Shown: positions 1 to 7,007 of the stretch, piece after piece
Layout of the letters: each line of letters begins with the position of its first letter
How positions within the stretch are numbered: position 1 is the first letter of the stretch
Assembly (NCBI GenBank): GCA_028275075.1
Contig: JAQCNK010000353.1
Location: forward strand, 1 to 25,959
DNA length: 25,959 nucleotides
Direction of reading: 5' to 3'
DNA from: Haloarcula sp.
Lineage (GTDB): Archaea > Halobacteriota > Halobacteria > Halobacteriales > Haloarculaceae
Notes under the pieces: generated by a model
Seen by the model: the letters and a program-made list of their open reading frames with translations, nothing else
The model's database searches: none
What the model was told of the DNA's origin: nothing
Translations under genes and position numbers: made by a program

Positions 1-2
1 TC

Positions 3-83
3 GCTGACTCTGGCGTCTCATCAGATACCAAGATCATCTGGGAGGACCAGGGCCAGAGTAGTGTGCTGAAAGAGTGCAACTAA
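3..83 (+). CDS. C-terminal end of an unidentified protein (5' end outside window)
   Basis: An open frame runs from the window edge to a TAA at 81-83 and encodes about 26 residues ending in KIIWEDQGQSSVLKECN. The alternating polar and hydrophobic beta-like pattern with a tryptophan near the end is reminiscent of C-termini of haloarchaeal type IV pilin or archaellin-like secreted proteins. That is only an impression from a short fragment. The other two forward frames are interrupted early, so this is the likely coding frame. A hairpin at 132-151 lies 48 bases after the stop and could end this transcript. Confidence 0.4.
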   Translation, partial: ADSGVSSDTKIIWEDQGQSSVLKECN

Positions 84-476
84 CGACGTTGTACCTCTCC
101 GCTCGGTCCGGCGGACCGCATTACTGACACCGGGCTTCCCGCGAGAAGCCCATAATTTTCACGACCACTATAGCGCACTTGGATAAATGTATCAACTCCG
201 CGACTGCGATGCCCCTACCACGTGGTCGTGTCTCGGCGGTTTGTGTGCCGTTTCGTTGGACCAGCCCGTGGTGGTCAACTCATACTGAATAGCTTTCTTA
301 AGTGGAAGTTGAGCAACCCAGGCCAGGAATAACAGGGCAGTCTCACCAGACAGCACATACATAGTGCTACTTAGAACATATATCATTATTTTATCTCAAT
401 CGATGACATAGCAGGACATGCTATTATTTATCAATATTATAAGACTTTTCCAAATGATCTCTGATACCCATATTTG
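84..476. other. AT-rich intergenic stretch before phnD
   Basis: This spacer of almost 400 bases holds no convincing gene. A minus-strand frame at 192-386 could encode 64 residues with one hydrophobic segment, but its composition is unlike its neighbours and I do not recognise it; it might be a decayed gene or insertion-sequence remnant. A hairpin is at 132-151. The last 90 bases are very A/T-rich (for example TATTTATCA near 425-433) and probably hold the phnD promoter. Confidence 0.5.
132..151. terminator. Hairpin, possible terminator or IS200/IS605-type end remnant
   Basis: GGGCTTC (132-138) and GAAGCCC (145-151) form a perfect 7-bp stem around a 6-base loop, followed by ATAATTTTC. It lies downstream of the gene ending at 83, so termination is the simplest reading. 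Similar GGGCTTC/GAAGCCC hairpins occur at the ends of haloarchaeal IS200/IS605-type elements, so a vestigial element end is an alternative. No tnpA or tnpB coding sequence is visible nearby. Confidence 0.35.
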
Positions 477-1448
477 ATGTCACATAGGACACGCCGTCGC
501 GTGTTGCAGAGTACTGGCATAGCACTAGCCGCCGGCCTCGCAGGATGTAGCTCGGACTCCGGCACGACTACCGGCTCACCGAGTTCTGAGGCAGTCACCT
601 TCCTGGAAACGCCTGGTGAGACCCCTGGAGACACCGAAAAGATGTGGGAGCCGTTCTCGGAGTATGTCAGCTCGGAGGTCGACGGGCTGAATCTGGACGT
701 CCAGTTCGCGGACAGCACATCGGGAATCGGCCAGTCGCTTCTCAACGACCAGGCCGAGATGACGCGTAGCGACATCGTGTTGCTCGCGAATCCCGATTCG
801 ATTGATGTCGTCGGCATTGTCGAAGAGGGTGGTGCGTCGGTGTACTTCGCCGGAATCGCGACCCGTCCGGACTCCGGTATCGAGGAGCTCTCCGATCTCG
901 AAGGGGAGAGCATCGTGTTCGCCGACCGGCTCTCGACGAGCGGGTCCCTGTACCCCAACTACATGCTCAACCAGGCCGGACTCGACACCGGAGAGGCCCC
1001 GTACGGCGACCCGGTCGACTACGACGGCACGTGGACGAGCGGCCAGGCCGGCGCGATAGAGAACTTCCTCAACCGGGACGAATTCGCCGCTGTCGGCTGT
1101 GATATCGCTGTTCTCCTGGAGTACATCTCGGAAGACCAGTGGCCGGACCGGGTTCGCGAACAGTCCGGCCGGTGGGACGACGACGTCGGGTCGAGTTCGA
1201 CGGAGCTGGAACTGGTCGAGGCGTCGCAGTCGCTCCCCCTCTCGCCCATCATCGCGCGAAGCAACTGGGAACACCCGCTGCGCTCCGACATCGAAGAGGC
1301 GATCCTCTCGATCGACGAGGGGACGCTACGGGAGCCGGACGGAGACGTGAACAACCCAATCAGTGCGGTTTCGCCGGGTAGTAACGAAGATTACCAGCCC
1401 ATTCTCGACGTGATCAACACGCTCGGCGTCGACCTAGGGGATCTCTAG
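477..1448 (+). CDS. phnD: Phosphate/phosphonate ABC transporter substrate-binding lipoprotein (PhnD-like)
   Basis: Secreted solute-binding component of an importer for phosphonate, phosphite or phosphate-type ligands. ATG 477 is preferred to the in-frame TTG at 474. The N-terminus carries a twin-arginine motif (TRRRVLQ) followed by a hydrophobic stretch ending in the lipobox LAGC, so the protein is probably Tat-exported and lipid-anchored outside the membrane. The mature part has the PhnD-type periplasmic-binding fold: TFLETPGETP at the first strand, and FADRLSTSGSLYPNYML as the ligand-loop signature (family FxDxxSTSG). At 323 residues it is of normal length. phnC starts 6 bases after its stop, which fixes the operon. 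Its third codon positions are much more GC-rich than those of phnC and phnE. The exact ligand cannot be read from sequence; no C-P lyase genes are in the window. Confidence 0.9.
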   Translation: MSHRTRRRVLQSTGIALAAGLAGCSSDSGTTTGSPSSEAVTFLETPGETPGDTEKMWEPFSEYVSSEVDGLNLDVQFADSTSGIGQSLLNDQAEMTRSDIVLLANPDSIDVVGIVEEGGASVYFAGIATRPDSGIEELSDLEGESIVFADRLSTSGSLYPNYMLNQAGLDTGEAPYGDPVDYDGTWTSGQAGAIENFLNRDEFAAVGCDIAVLLEYISEDQWPDRVREQSGRWDDDVGSSSTELELVEASQSLPLSPIIARSNWEHPLRSDIEEAILSIDEGTLREPDGDVNNPISAVSPGSNEDYQPILDVINTLGVDLGDL

Positions 1449-1454
1449 CTGTAT

Positions 1455-2255
1455 ATGAGCCTTCGAGTGCGGGATTTGACAAAAGAATACGGAGACACGA
1501 CAGCCTTGTCAAACGTCTCCTTCGAAATCCCTGGCGGGAGCTTTGCCGTCCTACTCGGCGAGTCCGGGGCTGGCAAATCAACGCTGTTACGGATCCTCAA
1601 CGGATTGACCGCACCCACCTCAGGGAGTGTCTATCTTGATGACCAGAAAATCACCAACTCAAGATCGGACGTAGGGATGGTGTTTCAGCAGCACAATCTC
1701 GTCAATGAGCTGAGTGCCTACGATAATGCTCTGACCGGGACATTCAACCGAACTGGATTCCTTCGGAGCCTGCTCAATTTACAGCCTACCGAGGATCGAG
1801 AACTCGCACTAGAGGCACTGGAGACAGTCGGATTGCTTGACGAGGCAGGTCAAAAAGTTGATCGTATGAGCGGGGGTCAGCAACAGCGCGTCGGAATCGC
1901 ACGCGCACTGGTTCAGCAGCCTTCGCTCCTCCTCGCCGACGAACCCGTCGCTAGTCTGGATCCTGCCAGTGCTGAAACGGTGATGACGTACTTTCGTGAG
2001 ACTGCAAAAAAGCGCGACCTCACGACGCTGGCAAGCCTCCATCAAGTCAATATCGCCCGGGAGTTCGGCGAGCAGTTTATTGGCTTGAAAGACGGTGAGG
2101 TGATGTTTGTTGGCCCGCGCTCTGAACTCACACCCTCGATCCTCGAAGAGATTTACGGTGAGATCCAGACAGAGGAACTCCGCGAAGGAACCGAGGCTAC
2201 CGACTCGAACGAATCCACGCAGAGCGGAACTACCAATTTAGGAGCTGAGTTATGA
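1455..2255 (+). CDS. phnC: Phosphonate-type ABC transporter ATP-binding protein
   Basis: Cytoplasmic ATPase that powers the importer formed with PhnD and PhnE. Residues 35-43 are the Walker A GESGAGKST, a Q-loop follows at VFQQHN, the ABC signature is MSGGQQQR, and Walker B is LLLADEP followed by the D-loop ASLDP; the H-loop histidine lies in LASLHQVN. All catalytic motifs are intact. At 266 residues it has the usual length plus a short acidic, Ser/Thr-rich tail typical of haloarchaeal adaptation. Its stop overlaps the phnE start by 4 bases (ATGA), implying translational coupling. Codon third positions are less GC-rich than in phnD, suggesting a different history within one operon. Confidence 0.93.
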   Translation: MSLRVRDLTKEYGDTTALSNVSFEIPGGSFAVLLGESGAGKSTLLRILNGLTAPTSGSVYLDDQKITNSRSDVGMVFQQHNLVNELSAYDNALTGTFNRTGFLRSLLNLQPTEDRELALEALETVGLLDEAGQKVDRMSGGQQQRVGIARALVQQPSLLLADEPVASLDPASAETVMTYFRETAKKRDLTTLASLHQVNIAREFGEQFIGLKDGEVMFVGPRSELTPSILEEIYGEIQTEELREGTEATDSNESTQSGTTNLGAEL

Positions 2256-3247
2256 GTACTGATCGCGATAGCCGCGTCGAGAGGTTACTTCGACGATTCC
2301 TCGGTGATACTCAAGAAGATTCAGCTATAAAACAACGGCACAGCGAATTGAAGCGTGCCCGACTGATACGTCGGCTGTCTCAGTCAGCTCTACTGACTGG
2401 AATTGCGGTACTGCTGTATTTCTCATTGAACGCGGCTGGGTTCTGGAGGACAGAATGGGTGGAGTATTGGCCTCAGTTCATCGAGGCACTCGCGCAGTAT
2501 TTCCCGCCGAAGCTGTATTTCGGCGTAGTTCCCTTCGTTGACCTCGGCCGCTACTACCGGTTCATGAACGAAGCTGGGCTGGTAGGAGAAGCTGGAATCA
2601 CGCTGGCGATTGCGCTCGCGGGTACGATCATGGGCGCGCCGCTGGCACTGCTGTTCGGTATCCTCGGAAACGAGCGGGTCACCCCGTTTCCGCTCAACTT
2701 CCTCTTCCGGGGCGTAATGAGTATTATTCGGTCGATTCCGGCCCTCGTCTGGGCGCTGATATACGTCCCCTTGGGCGGTATCACTCCAGTAACCGCAACA
2801 CTCGCTCTCGGTACAGACACTATCGGAGAACTGGGCCGCCTGCTCACTGACGAACTTGAAGAGGTTGATGACGGACCCATCGAAGGAATTAGAAGCACTG
2901 GCGCAGGCAAGCCTCAGATAATCACATTTGGGATGATTCCACAGATGATCCGACCGTTCATTGCGTGGGCAATGTTTGTTCTGGAGAATAACGTTCGATC
3001 TGCGGTCAGTCTCGGTATCATCGGAGCGGGTGGCCTTGGCGTGACCCTAACGATCGAGCAGCAAACGTTCAATTTCACGAACATGATGTCAACAATTCTA
3101 TTCATAGTAACACTCGTAATCTCGGTTGAAATGGTTAGCCAGCGAACACGCTCTTACCTTCGTGAGGGCGACGACGTGGAACAACTGAGCTTCTATCAGC
3201 TAGTTGTCAGCTTCCCTAAGCGTATGACTGATTCGCTACTCAAATAG
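2252..3247 (+). CDS. phnE: Phosphonate-type ABC transporter permease
   Basis: Membrane channel of the importer. Hydrophobic segments lie near residues 43-65, 115-140, 150-180 and 275-300, with an amphipathic helix around 80-100. The loop with PIEGIRSTGAGKPQIITFGMIP matches the EAA-type cytoplasmic loop (EGxxxxGxG) that docks on the ATPase. The first 40 residues are charged and probably cytoplasmic. The start overlaps the phnC stop by 4 bases. Length (331) is a little longer than many bacterial PhnE proteins because of the N-terminal extension and a C-terminal tail of about 30 residues. Base composition is notably more A/T-rich than most of the window, as in phnC. Confidence 0.9.
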   Translation: MSTDRDSRVERLLRRFLGDTQEDSAIKQRHSELKRARLIRRLSQSALLTGIAVLLYFSLNAAGFWRTEWVEYWPQFIEALAQYFPPKLYFGVVPFVDLGRYYRFMNEAGLVGEAGITLAIALAGTIMGAPLALLFGILGNERVTPFPLNFLFRGVMSIIRSIPALVWALIYVPLGGITPVTATLALGTDTIGELGRLLTDELEEVDDGPIEGIRSTGAGKPQIITFGMIPQMIRPFIAWAMFVLENNVRSAVSLGIIGAGGLGVTLTIEQQTFNFTNMMSTILFIVTLVISVEMVSQRTRSYLREGDDVEQLSFYQLVVSFPKRMTDSLLK

Positions 3248-3289
3248 ACAGACTAACCCGAATTACTTTTTCGAACTCTCGGACTGTCT

Positions 3290-3403
3290 ATGGGCCTTGT
3301 ACTGACCGATTCTCTTTGTCGGCAATCTCATCGAAGGGTCGTGCAAGATATGCACGCTCCTGAACGGGATGGCCTGCTCGTACTCGGTGACGACGAACTT
3401 TAG
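3290..3403 (+). CDS. Possible 37-residue small ORF between phnE and the phosphoribosyltransferase gene
   Basis: ATG 3290 opens a 37-codon frame ([12 protein letters not shown]..., ending VLGDDEL) that stops inside the promoter of the next gene. An A/T box ATTACTTTTT (about 3260-3269) sits about 25 bases before the ATG, the geometry of a leaderless haloarchaeal promoter. The 10-mer GAACTCTCGG occurs before this ATG and again just before the ATG of the next gene. It may be a real small protein or a decayed duplicate of the neighbouring promoter and gene start. I recognise no family. Confidence 0.25.
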   Translation: MGLVLTDSLCRQSHRRVVQDMHAPERDGLLVLGDDEL

Positions 3404-3406
3404 TAC
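3398..3406 (+). promoter_or_regulatory. Promoter box of the phosphoribosyltransferase gene
   Basis: CTTTAGTAC is centred about 25 bases before ATG 3427. This fits an archaeal TATA element driving a leaderless transcript that begins at or next to the start codon. Confidence 0.5.
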
Positions 3407-3426
3407 ACTCTATTAGAACTCTCGGC

Positions 3427-3996
3427 ATGGACAAGCTAAGACAATCGTTGTTGGACGCACCGATCATCGAGAAAGAGGGATACCACTACTTCGTCCATCC
3501 GATCAGTGACGGGGTGCCGATGCTGCGGCCCGAACTGCTTCGGGAGATCGTTATCAAGATCATACGCAAAGCCGCACTCGAGGACGTCGACAAGATCGTC
3601 ACGCCGGCCGCGATGGGTATCCATCTCTCGACGGCGGTGTCGTTGATGACCGATATCCCAATCGTCGTCGTTCGAAAGCGCCGCTACGGGCTGGACGGGG
3701 AGGTTGCCCTCTCGCAGGTCACTGGCTACTCCGAGAACGAGATGTACGTCAACGACGTATACGAGGGCGACCGTGTGCTCGTGCTTGACGATGTACTCTC
3801 CACGGGTGGCACGCTGGCGGCCCTGACCGGCGCACTGGAAGACATCGGCGCCGATATATCTGACATCGTCTGTGTTATCAAGAAGGCCGACGGCGAGAAC
3901 AAACTCGACGACGCCGGCTACGACGCCAAGACGCTCATCAACGTCGTTGTCGAGGACGGCGAAGTCGTGATTACGGACGCGAACGGCGACGGGTAG
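3427..3996 (+). CDS. hpt: HGPRTase-like purine phosphoribosyltransferase
   Basis: Member of the archaeal hypoxanthine/guanine phosphoribosyltransferase subfamily (type I PRTase fold), which would transfer phosphoribose from PRPP to a purine base in salvage. The PRPP-binding loop [14 protein letters not shown] (about residues 117-130) is intact with its two acidic residues, and the conserved segment [19 protein letters not shown] precedes it. Length (189) is normal. Haloarchaea often carry more than one HGPRTase-like paralogue and the true substrate of some is unproven, so base specificity is inference. It has its own leaderless-type promoter and is therefore probably not part of the phn transcript. 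Confidence 0.85.
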   Translation: MDKLRQSLLDAPIIEKEGYHYFVHPISDGVPMLRPELLREIVIKIIRKAALEDVDKIVTPAAMGIHLSTAVSLMTDIPIVVVRKRRYGLDGEVALSQVTGYSENEMYVNDVYEGDRVLVLDDVLSTGGTLAALTGALEDIGADISDIVCVIKKADGENKLDDAGYDAKTLINVVVEDGEVVITDANGDG

Positions 3997-4042
3997 CTTG
4001 GCCGGTCGGCATACTGACTGTTGTTTTGCTCGTCCACCCCGT

Positions 4043-4102
4043 TATACGGGTCGACAGAACGATTGATAGAATTCGCCTCTCCAGACCCCGGCGAATATCT
4101 AT
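4043..4102 (+). repeat. Palindromic element copy A (left part; right arm lost or diverged)
   Basis: It starts with the intact terminal arm TATACGGGTCGACAG followed by AACGATTGATAG, and retains the inner arms (ATTCGCC ... GGCGAATATCTAT). After 4102 the expected CAGGGCTTCTGTCGACCC arm is replaced by sequence that matches only loosely and is coding for the kinase-like gene on the minus strand. The TAG stop of that gene (4099-4101) lies inside the element. It sits between two convergent genes. Confidence 0.85.
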
Positions 4103-4953
4103 TCAGCGCCCCGCTCGATAGCTCCCCGGAGAATCGCAGCCTCGAAGTCATGGTCCGGCCTGATGTTAACGAAGTCCAAGAACTCCTCGGCGGCGAGCAG
4201 CTCCTCGCTCGTGTAGTTCTTTCTGGCCGCGCTCACAGCACTTTGGGCGCCGACGAGGGGTTCCAACGCGCCCAACGCGCAAGCCACGTCGTAGGCCCGT
4301 GCGTCGGCGATCGCCGTCTCACGGACGCTGGTGGCGTCGATGAAGTATAGCTGGCCGTCGGCGACGAGCACGTTCTCGGAGCGAAAGTCGCCGTGAGCCA
4401 GTCCGGCCTCATGCATCCGATGGAGAAAGCTGAAGACGGTTTCGACGTGGTCGGTGACCGCCTCTTCGGGTAGTTCGTCCAGCGTCCTGAACTCCGCGAG
4501 ATATTCCAGAACGATGACGCCAAACCCCTCGTACTCGAACGCCTCGATGGGTTCGGGAGCGTTGACGCCGATCTCGCGCATCCGCTCGGTGGCCGCCAGT
4601 TCGTGTTCGGCCATCTCGTACGGCGTCCCGAAGTGTTCGAAGAATCCTTCAGTTCCCGACGAGAAAGCGCCGATGTTGCGCCCCGTAGTGAGGAGCGCGT
4701 GGACCAACGAGTTCTGTGGGGTGATGACTTTCACGAACCAGCGGTCCCCAACCACCATCGGTGTCGAAAGCCAGTTATCGGCCTCCAGAAATCGGACGCG
4801 ACCACCGGACTCACCGTACCGGGTAAGCACGGCCCGAGCTACCCCTTCCAGTTGCGACCACGGAACCGTCCCGCGGAGGAGCCGTCGGATTGCCACGGTT
4901 TTCTGAAGGTGGGGCTGGCTGATAGATGTTGTGTAGCCGATGTTGCCCGACAT
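4099..4953 (-). CDS. Protein-kinase-fold phosphotransferase (Bud32/RIO/APH-like)
   Basis: Soluble kinase-fold protein of 284 residues. FVKV (Lys75) matches the ATP-anchoring lysine, and GVIVLEYL (145-152) the hinge. HGDFRSENV (187-195) is a catalytic loop with Asp189 and Asn194, and LYFIDATS has Asp206 in the metal-binding position of DFG-like motifs. All key residues are present, so it should be active. Whether it phosphorylates proteins (Bud32/RIO type) or a small molecule or lipid (APH/LPS-kinase type) is not decided by the sequence. It starts 26 bases after pccA on the same strand and is probably co-transcribed with it. The stop codon lies in a degenerate copy of the dispersed palindromic element, so the last residues (AIERGAE) may have been remodelled. 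Confidence 0.75.
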   Translation of the reverse strand: MSGNIGYTTSISQPHLQKTVAIRRLLRGTVPWSQLEGVARAVLTRYGESGGRVRFLEADNWLSTPMVVGDRWFVKVITPQNSLVHALLTTGRNIGAFSSGTEGFFEHFGTPYEMAEHELAATERMREIGVNAPEPIEAFEYEGFGVIVLEYLAEFRTLDELPEEAVTDHVETVFSFLHRMHEAGLAHGDFRSENVLVADGQLYFIDATSVRETAIADARAYDVACALGALEPLVGAQSAVSAARKNYTSEELLAAEEFLDFVNIRPDHDFEAAILRGAIERGAE

Positions 4954-4979
4954 AGCTCACGTTGTGACAGCCGGCGGTA

Positions 4980-6827
4980 TCACTCCGATCCGATGACGAA
5001 CAGCAGGTCGCCCATGTCGACGGAGTCCCCTTCGCCAATGGCCACCTCGTTGACGACGCCCCCGAACTCGGCGACGATGTCGTTCTCCATCTTCATCGCT
5101 TCGAGGACACAGAGTACGTCGCCGGCCGCTATCTCCTCGCCCTCGTCGACACCCACCTCCAGGATCGTGCCTTGCATCTCCGCAGTGACATCCTCGCCCT
5201 CAGCGCTGGACCCGCCACCACCGCCGCCGGAGCCGCCACCACTGGGCCGTTCAGGCCGGCTCCCGCCGCCGCTCGTGTCGACGTCACCGACATCAATGGG
5301 CGGGGCACCGTGCTCCTCGAGGTCAACGTCGAAGCGCTTCCCGTTGACCTCGACAGTGAACTCACGTTCGACGACCTCCTCGTCCTCGTCAGCCTCACTG
5401 GTGTCGGTCTCTGTTCCCCACTTCTCCTGTGCGGCCGCAATCCGATCCTGCTCCAGTGTCTCGTCGAGGTACTTCGTCGTGTGTGTCGAGTTGACGAACG
5501 TTTCGTCAGTCAGCATCAACCGGTGGAAGGGGATGACTGTGGGGAACCCCTCGACATCGAACTCGGCGAGGGCGCGCTTTCCGCGGGCGATAGCCTCGTC
5601 ACGGTCTTCGCCGTAGACGATGAGCTTCGCGATCATCGAGTCGTAGTCGGTGACAAGTGTATCGCCCTGGCGCAACGCGTCGTCCATCCGCACCCCGACA
5701 CCGCCCGGCGGGTCGTACACCTCCAGTTCGCCGCTGTTGGCCGGTGCGAACTCCTCCGCAGCGTTCTCCGCGTTGATGCGGAACTCTATCGCGTGGCCCT
5801 CGATTTCGACATCCTCCTGGTCGAAGCTCAGGGTTTCGTTCTGTGCGACCCGAATCTGCCACTTGACGATGTCGATACCTGTGATCTCCTCCGTGACGCA
5901 GTGTTCGACCTGGATGCGTGTGTTCACTTCTAAGAAATAGAAGTTCGTGTCGGGGCCAAGCACCTCGTCGGGCCCCCGTTCCGGGTCTTCCTCGACAAGG
6001 AACTCGACGGTCCCGGCGTTGTAGTAGTCCGCCTCGCGGACGCCCCGGCGGGCAGCGTCGCCGATCTTCTCGCGAAGTTCGTCGGAGAGGGCGTCCGAGG
6101 GGCCTTCCTCGATGACCTTCTGATGACGCCGTTGCAGCGAGCAGTCACGTTCGCCAAGGTGACGGACGTTGCCGCTGTGGTCGGCGATGATCTGGACCTC
6201 GATGTGACGCGGATGCTCTAGGTAGCGTTCGAGATAGACGGAATCGTTCGAGAAGTACGCCTCACCTTCGCGTTTGGCCGATTCGAGTTGCTCTTCGGCC
6301 TCATCTGGACTGTGGACGATTTTCATCCCGCGGCCGCCACCGCCGCCTTCTGCCTTGATCGCGACCGGGAAGCCGTTCTCCTCGCCGAACTCCACGACAC
6401 GCTCGGGATCGTCGACAGGGTCGGTCCCGGGGACTATCGGGACGTCAGCCTCCTGCATGATGTTGCGAGCTTTCGTCTTCTCGCCCAGTTTCTCCATGGC
6501 GTCGCCCGCCGGGCCGATCCATTTGATCCCCTCGGCGGCCTCGACCTTGCGGGCAAAATCCGCGTTCTCGGCCAGGAAGCCGTAGCCGGGGTGGATAGCG
6601 TCGGCATCGGCCTGCTGGGCTGTCTCGATTATCTCGTCTTGGTCCAGATACGAGTCGGCGGCTCTGGCCGGGCCGACGTTGTACGCTTCGTCGGCGTATC
6701 GCACGTGACCCGAATGCGTATCGGCCTCAGAGTAGACCGCAACTGTCTCCATACCTAACTCGTCGCAGGCCCGCATGACGCGTACCGCTATCTCACCGCG
6801 ATTAGCGACGAGAATCTTATCAAACAT
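4980..6827 (-). CDS. pccA: Acyl-CoA (propionyl/acetyl-CoA) carboxylase alpha subunit: biotin carboxylase fused to biotin carrier
   Basis: Carboxylates biotin with ATP and bicarbonate and carries it to the PccB carboxyltransferase. Residues 1-115 are the N-terminal biotin-carboxylase domain ([13 protein letters not shown]). The ATP-grasp glycine loop is at 161-168 (GGGGGRGM) and the catalytic segment [10 protein letters not shown] at 300-309. A Gly/Ser-rich linker near 515-545 leads to a biotinyl domain with EAMKMEN, biotin-accepting Lys579. The 615-residue BC-BCCP fusion is the usual haloarchaeal form. An A/T box TTTTATGA (minus, 6851-6858) about 28 bases before ATG 6827 gives it a promoter separate from pccB, with repeat copy B just upstream. 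Propionyl- versus acetyl-CoA specificity is set by PccB, not here. The short third subunit (PccX) described for Haloferax mediterranei was not recognised in this window. Confidence 0.93.
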   Translation of the reverse strand: MFDKILVANRGEIAVRVMRACDELGMETVAVYSEADTHSGHVRYADEAYNVGPARAADSYLDQDEIIETAQQADADAIHPGYGFLAENADFARKVEAAEGIKWIGPAGDAMEKLGEKTKARNIMQEADVPIVPGTDPVDDPERVVEFGEENGFPVAIKAEGGGGGRGMKIVHSPDEAEEQLESAKREGEAYFSNDSVYLERYLEHPRHIEVQIIADHSGNVRHLGERDCSLQRRHQKVIEEGPSDALSDELREKIGDAARRGVREADYYNAGTVEFLVEEDPERGPDEVLGPDTNFYFLEVNTRIQVEHCVTEEITGIDIVKWQIRVAQNETLSFDQEDVEIEGHAIEFRINAENAAEEFAPANSGELEVYDPPGGVGVRMDDALRQGDTLVTDYDSMIAKLIVYGEDRDEAIARGKRALAEFDVEGFPTVIPFHRLMLTDETFVNSTHTTKYLDETLEQDRIAAAQEKWGTETDTSEADEDEEVVEREFTVEVNGKRFDVDLEEHGAPPIDVGDVDTSGGGSRPERPSGGGSGGGGGGSSAEGEDVTAEMQGTILEVGVDEGEEIAAGDVLCVLEAMKMENDIVAEFGGVVNEVAIGEGDSVDMGDLLFVIGSE

Positions 6828-6850
6828 ACCCGGTCATAGCAAGAGTCACC

Positions 6851-6858
6851 TCATAAAA
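6851..6858 (-). promoter_or_regulatory. Promoter box of pccA
   Basis: On the minus strand TTTTATGA within AGTTTTATGAGG is centred about 28 bases before the pccA ATG, consistent with a leaderless transcript. It lies between the repeat element (6889-6962) and pccA, so pccA can be expressed independently of pccB. Confidence 0.5.
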
Positions 6859-6888
6859 CTATCCAGCCCGAACGAGGGGAGCAAATAG

Positions 6889-6962
6889 TATACGGGTCGA
6901 CAGAAGCCCTGATAGATATTCGCCGGGGTCTGGCTCTATCAATCGTTCTGTCGACCCGTATA
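6889..6962 (-). repeat. Palindromic element copy B (complete, short form, 74 bp)
   Basis: Both 15-base terminal arms (TATACGGGTCGACAG and its complement) are perfect. This short form lacks about 10 bases of the left inner arm present in the 84-bp form. Its orientation is opposite to copies A, C, F and G. It lies between pccB and pccA, 45 bases after the pccB stop and just upstream of the pccA promoter. Confidence 0.93.
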
Positions 6963-7007
6963 GTACGAGCTTACTATTGGACCGAGCGAACGGACCCAGC
7001 CAGCCGG

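Noticed and set aside
192..386. A 64-codon minus-strand frame in the AT-rich spacer as a gene
   Set aside because: Weak coding character, no recognised family and a disordered C-terminal half; noted only as a possible remnant in the spacer entry.
5172..5933. A 253-codon plus-strand frame opposite pccA, and a similar one at 7026-8258 opposite pccB
   Set aside because: Shadows of two conserved carboxylase genes, with no recognisable motifs of their own.
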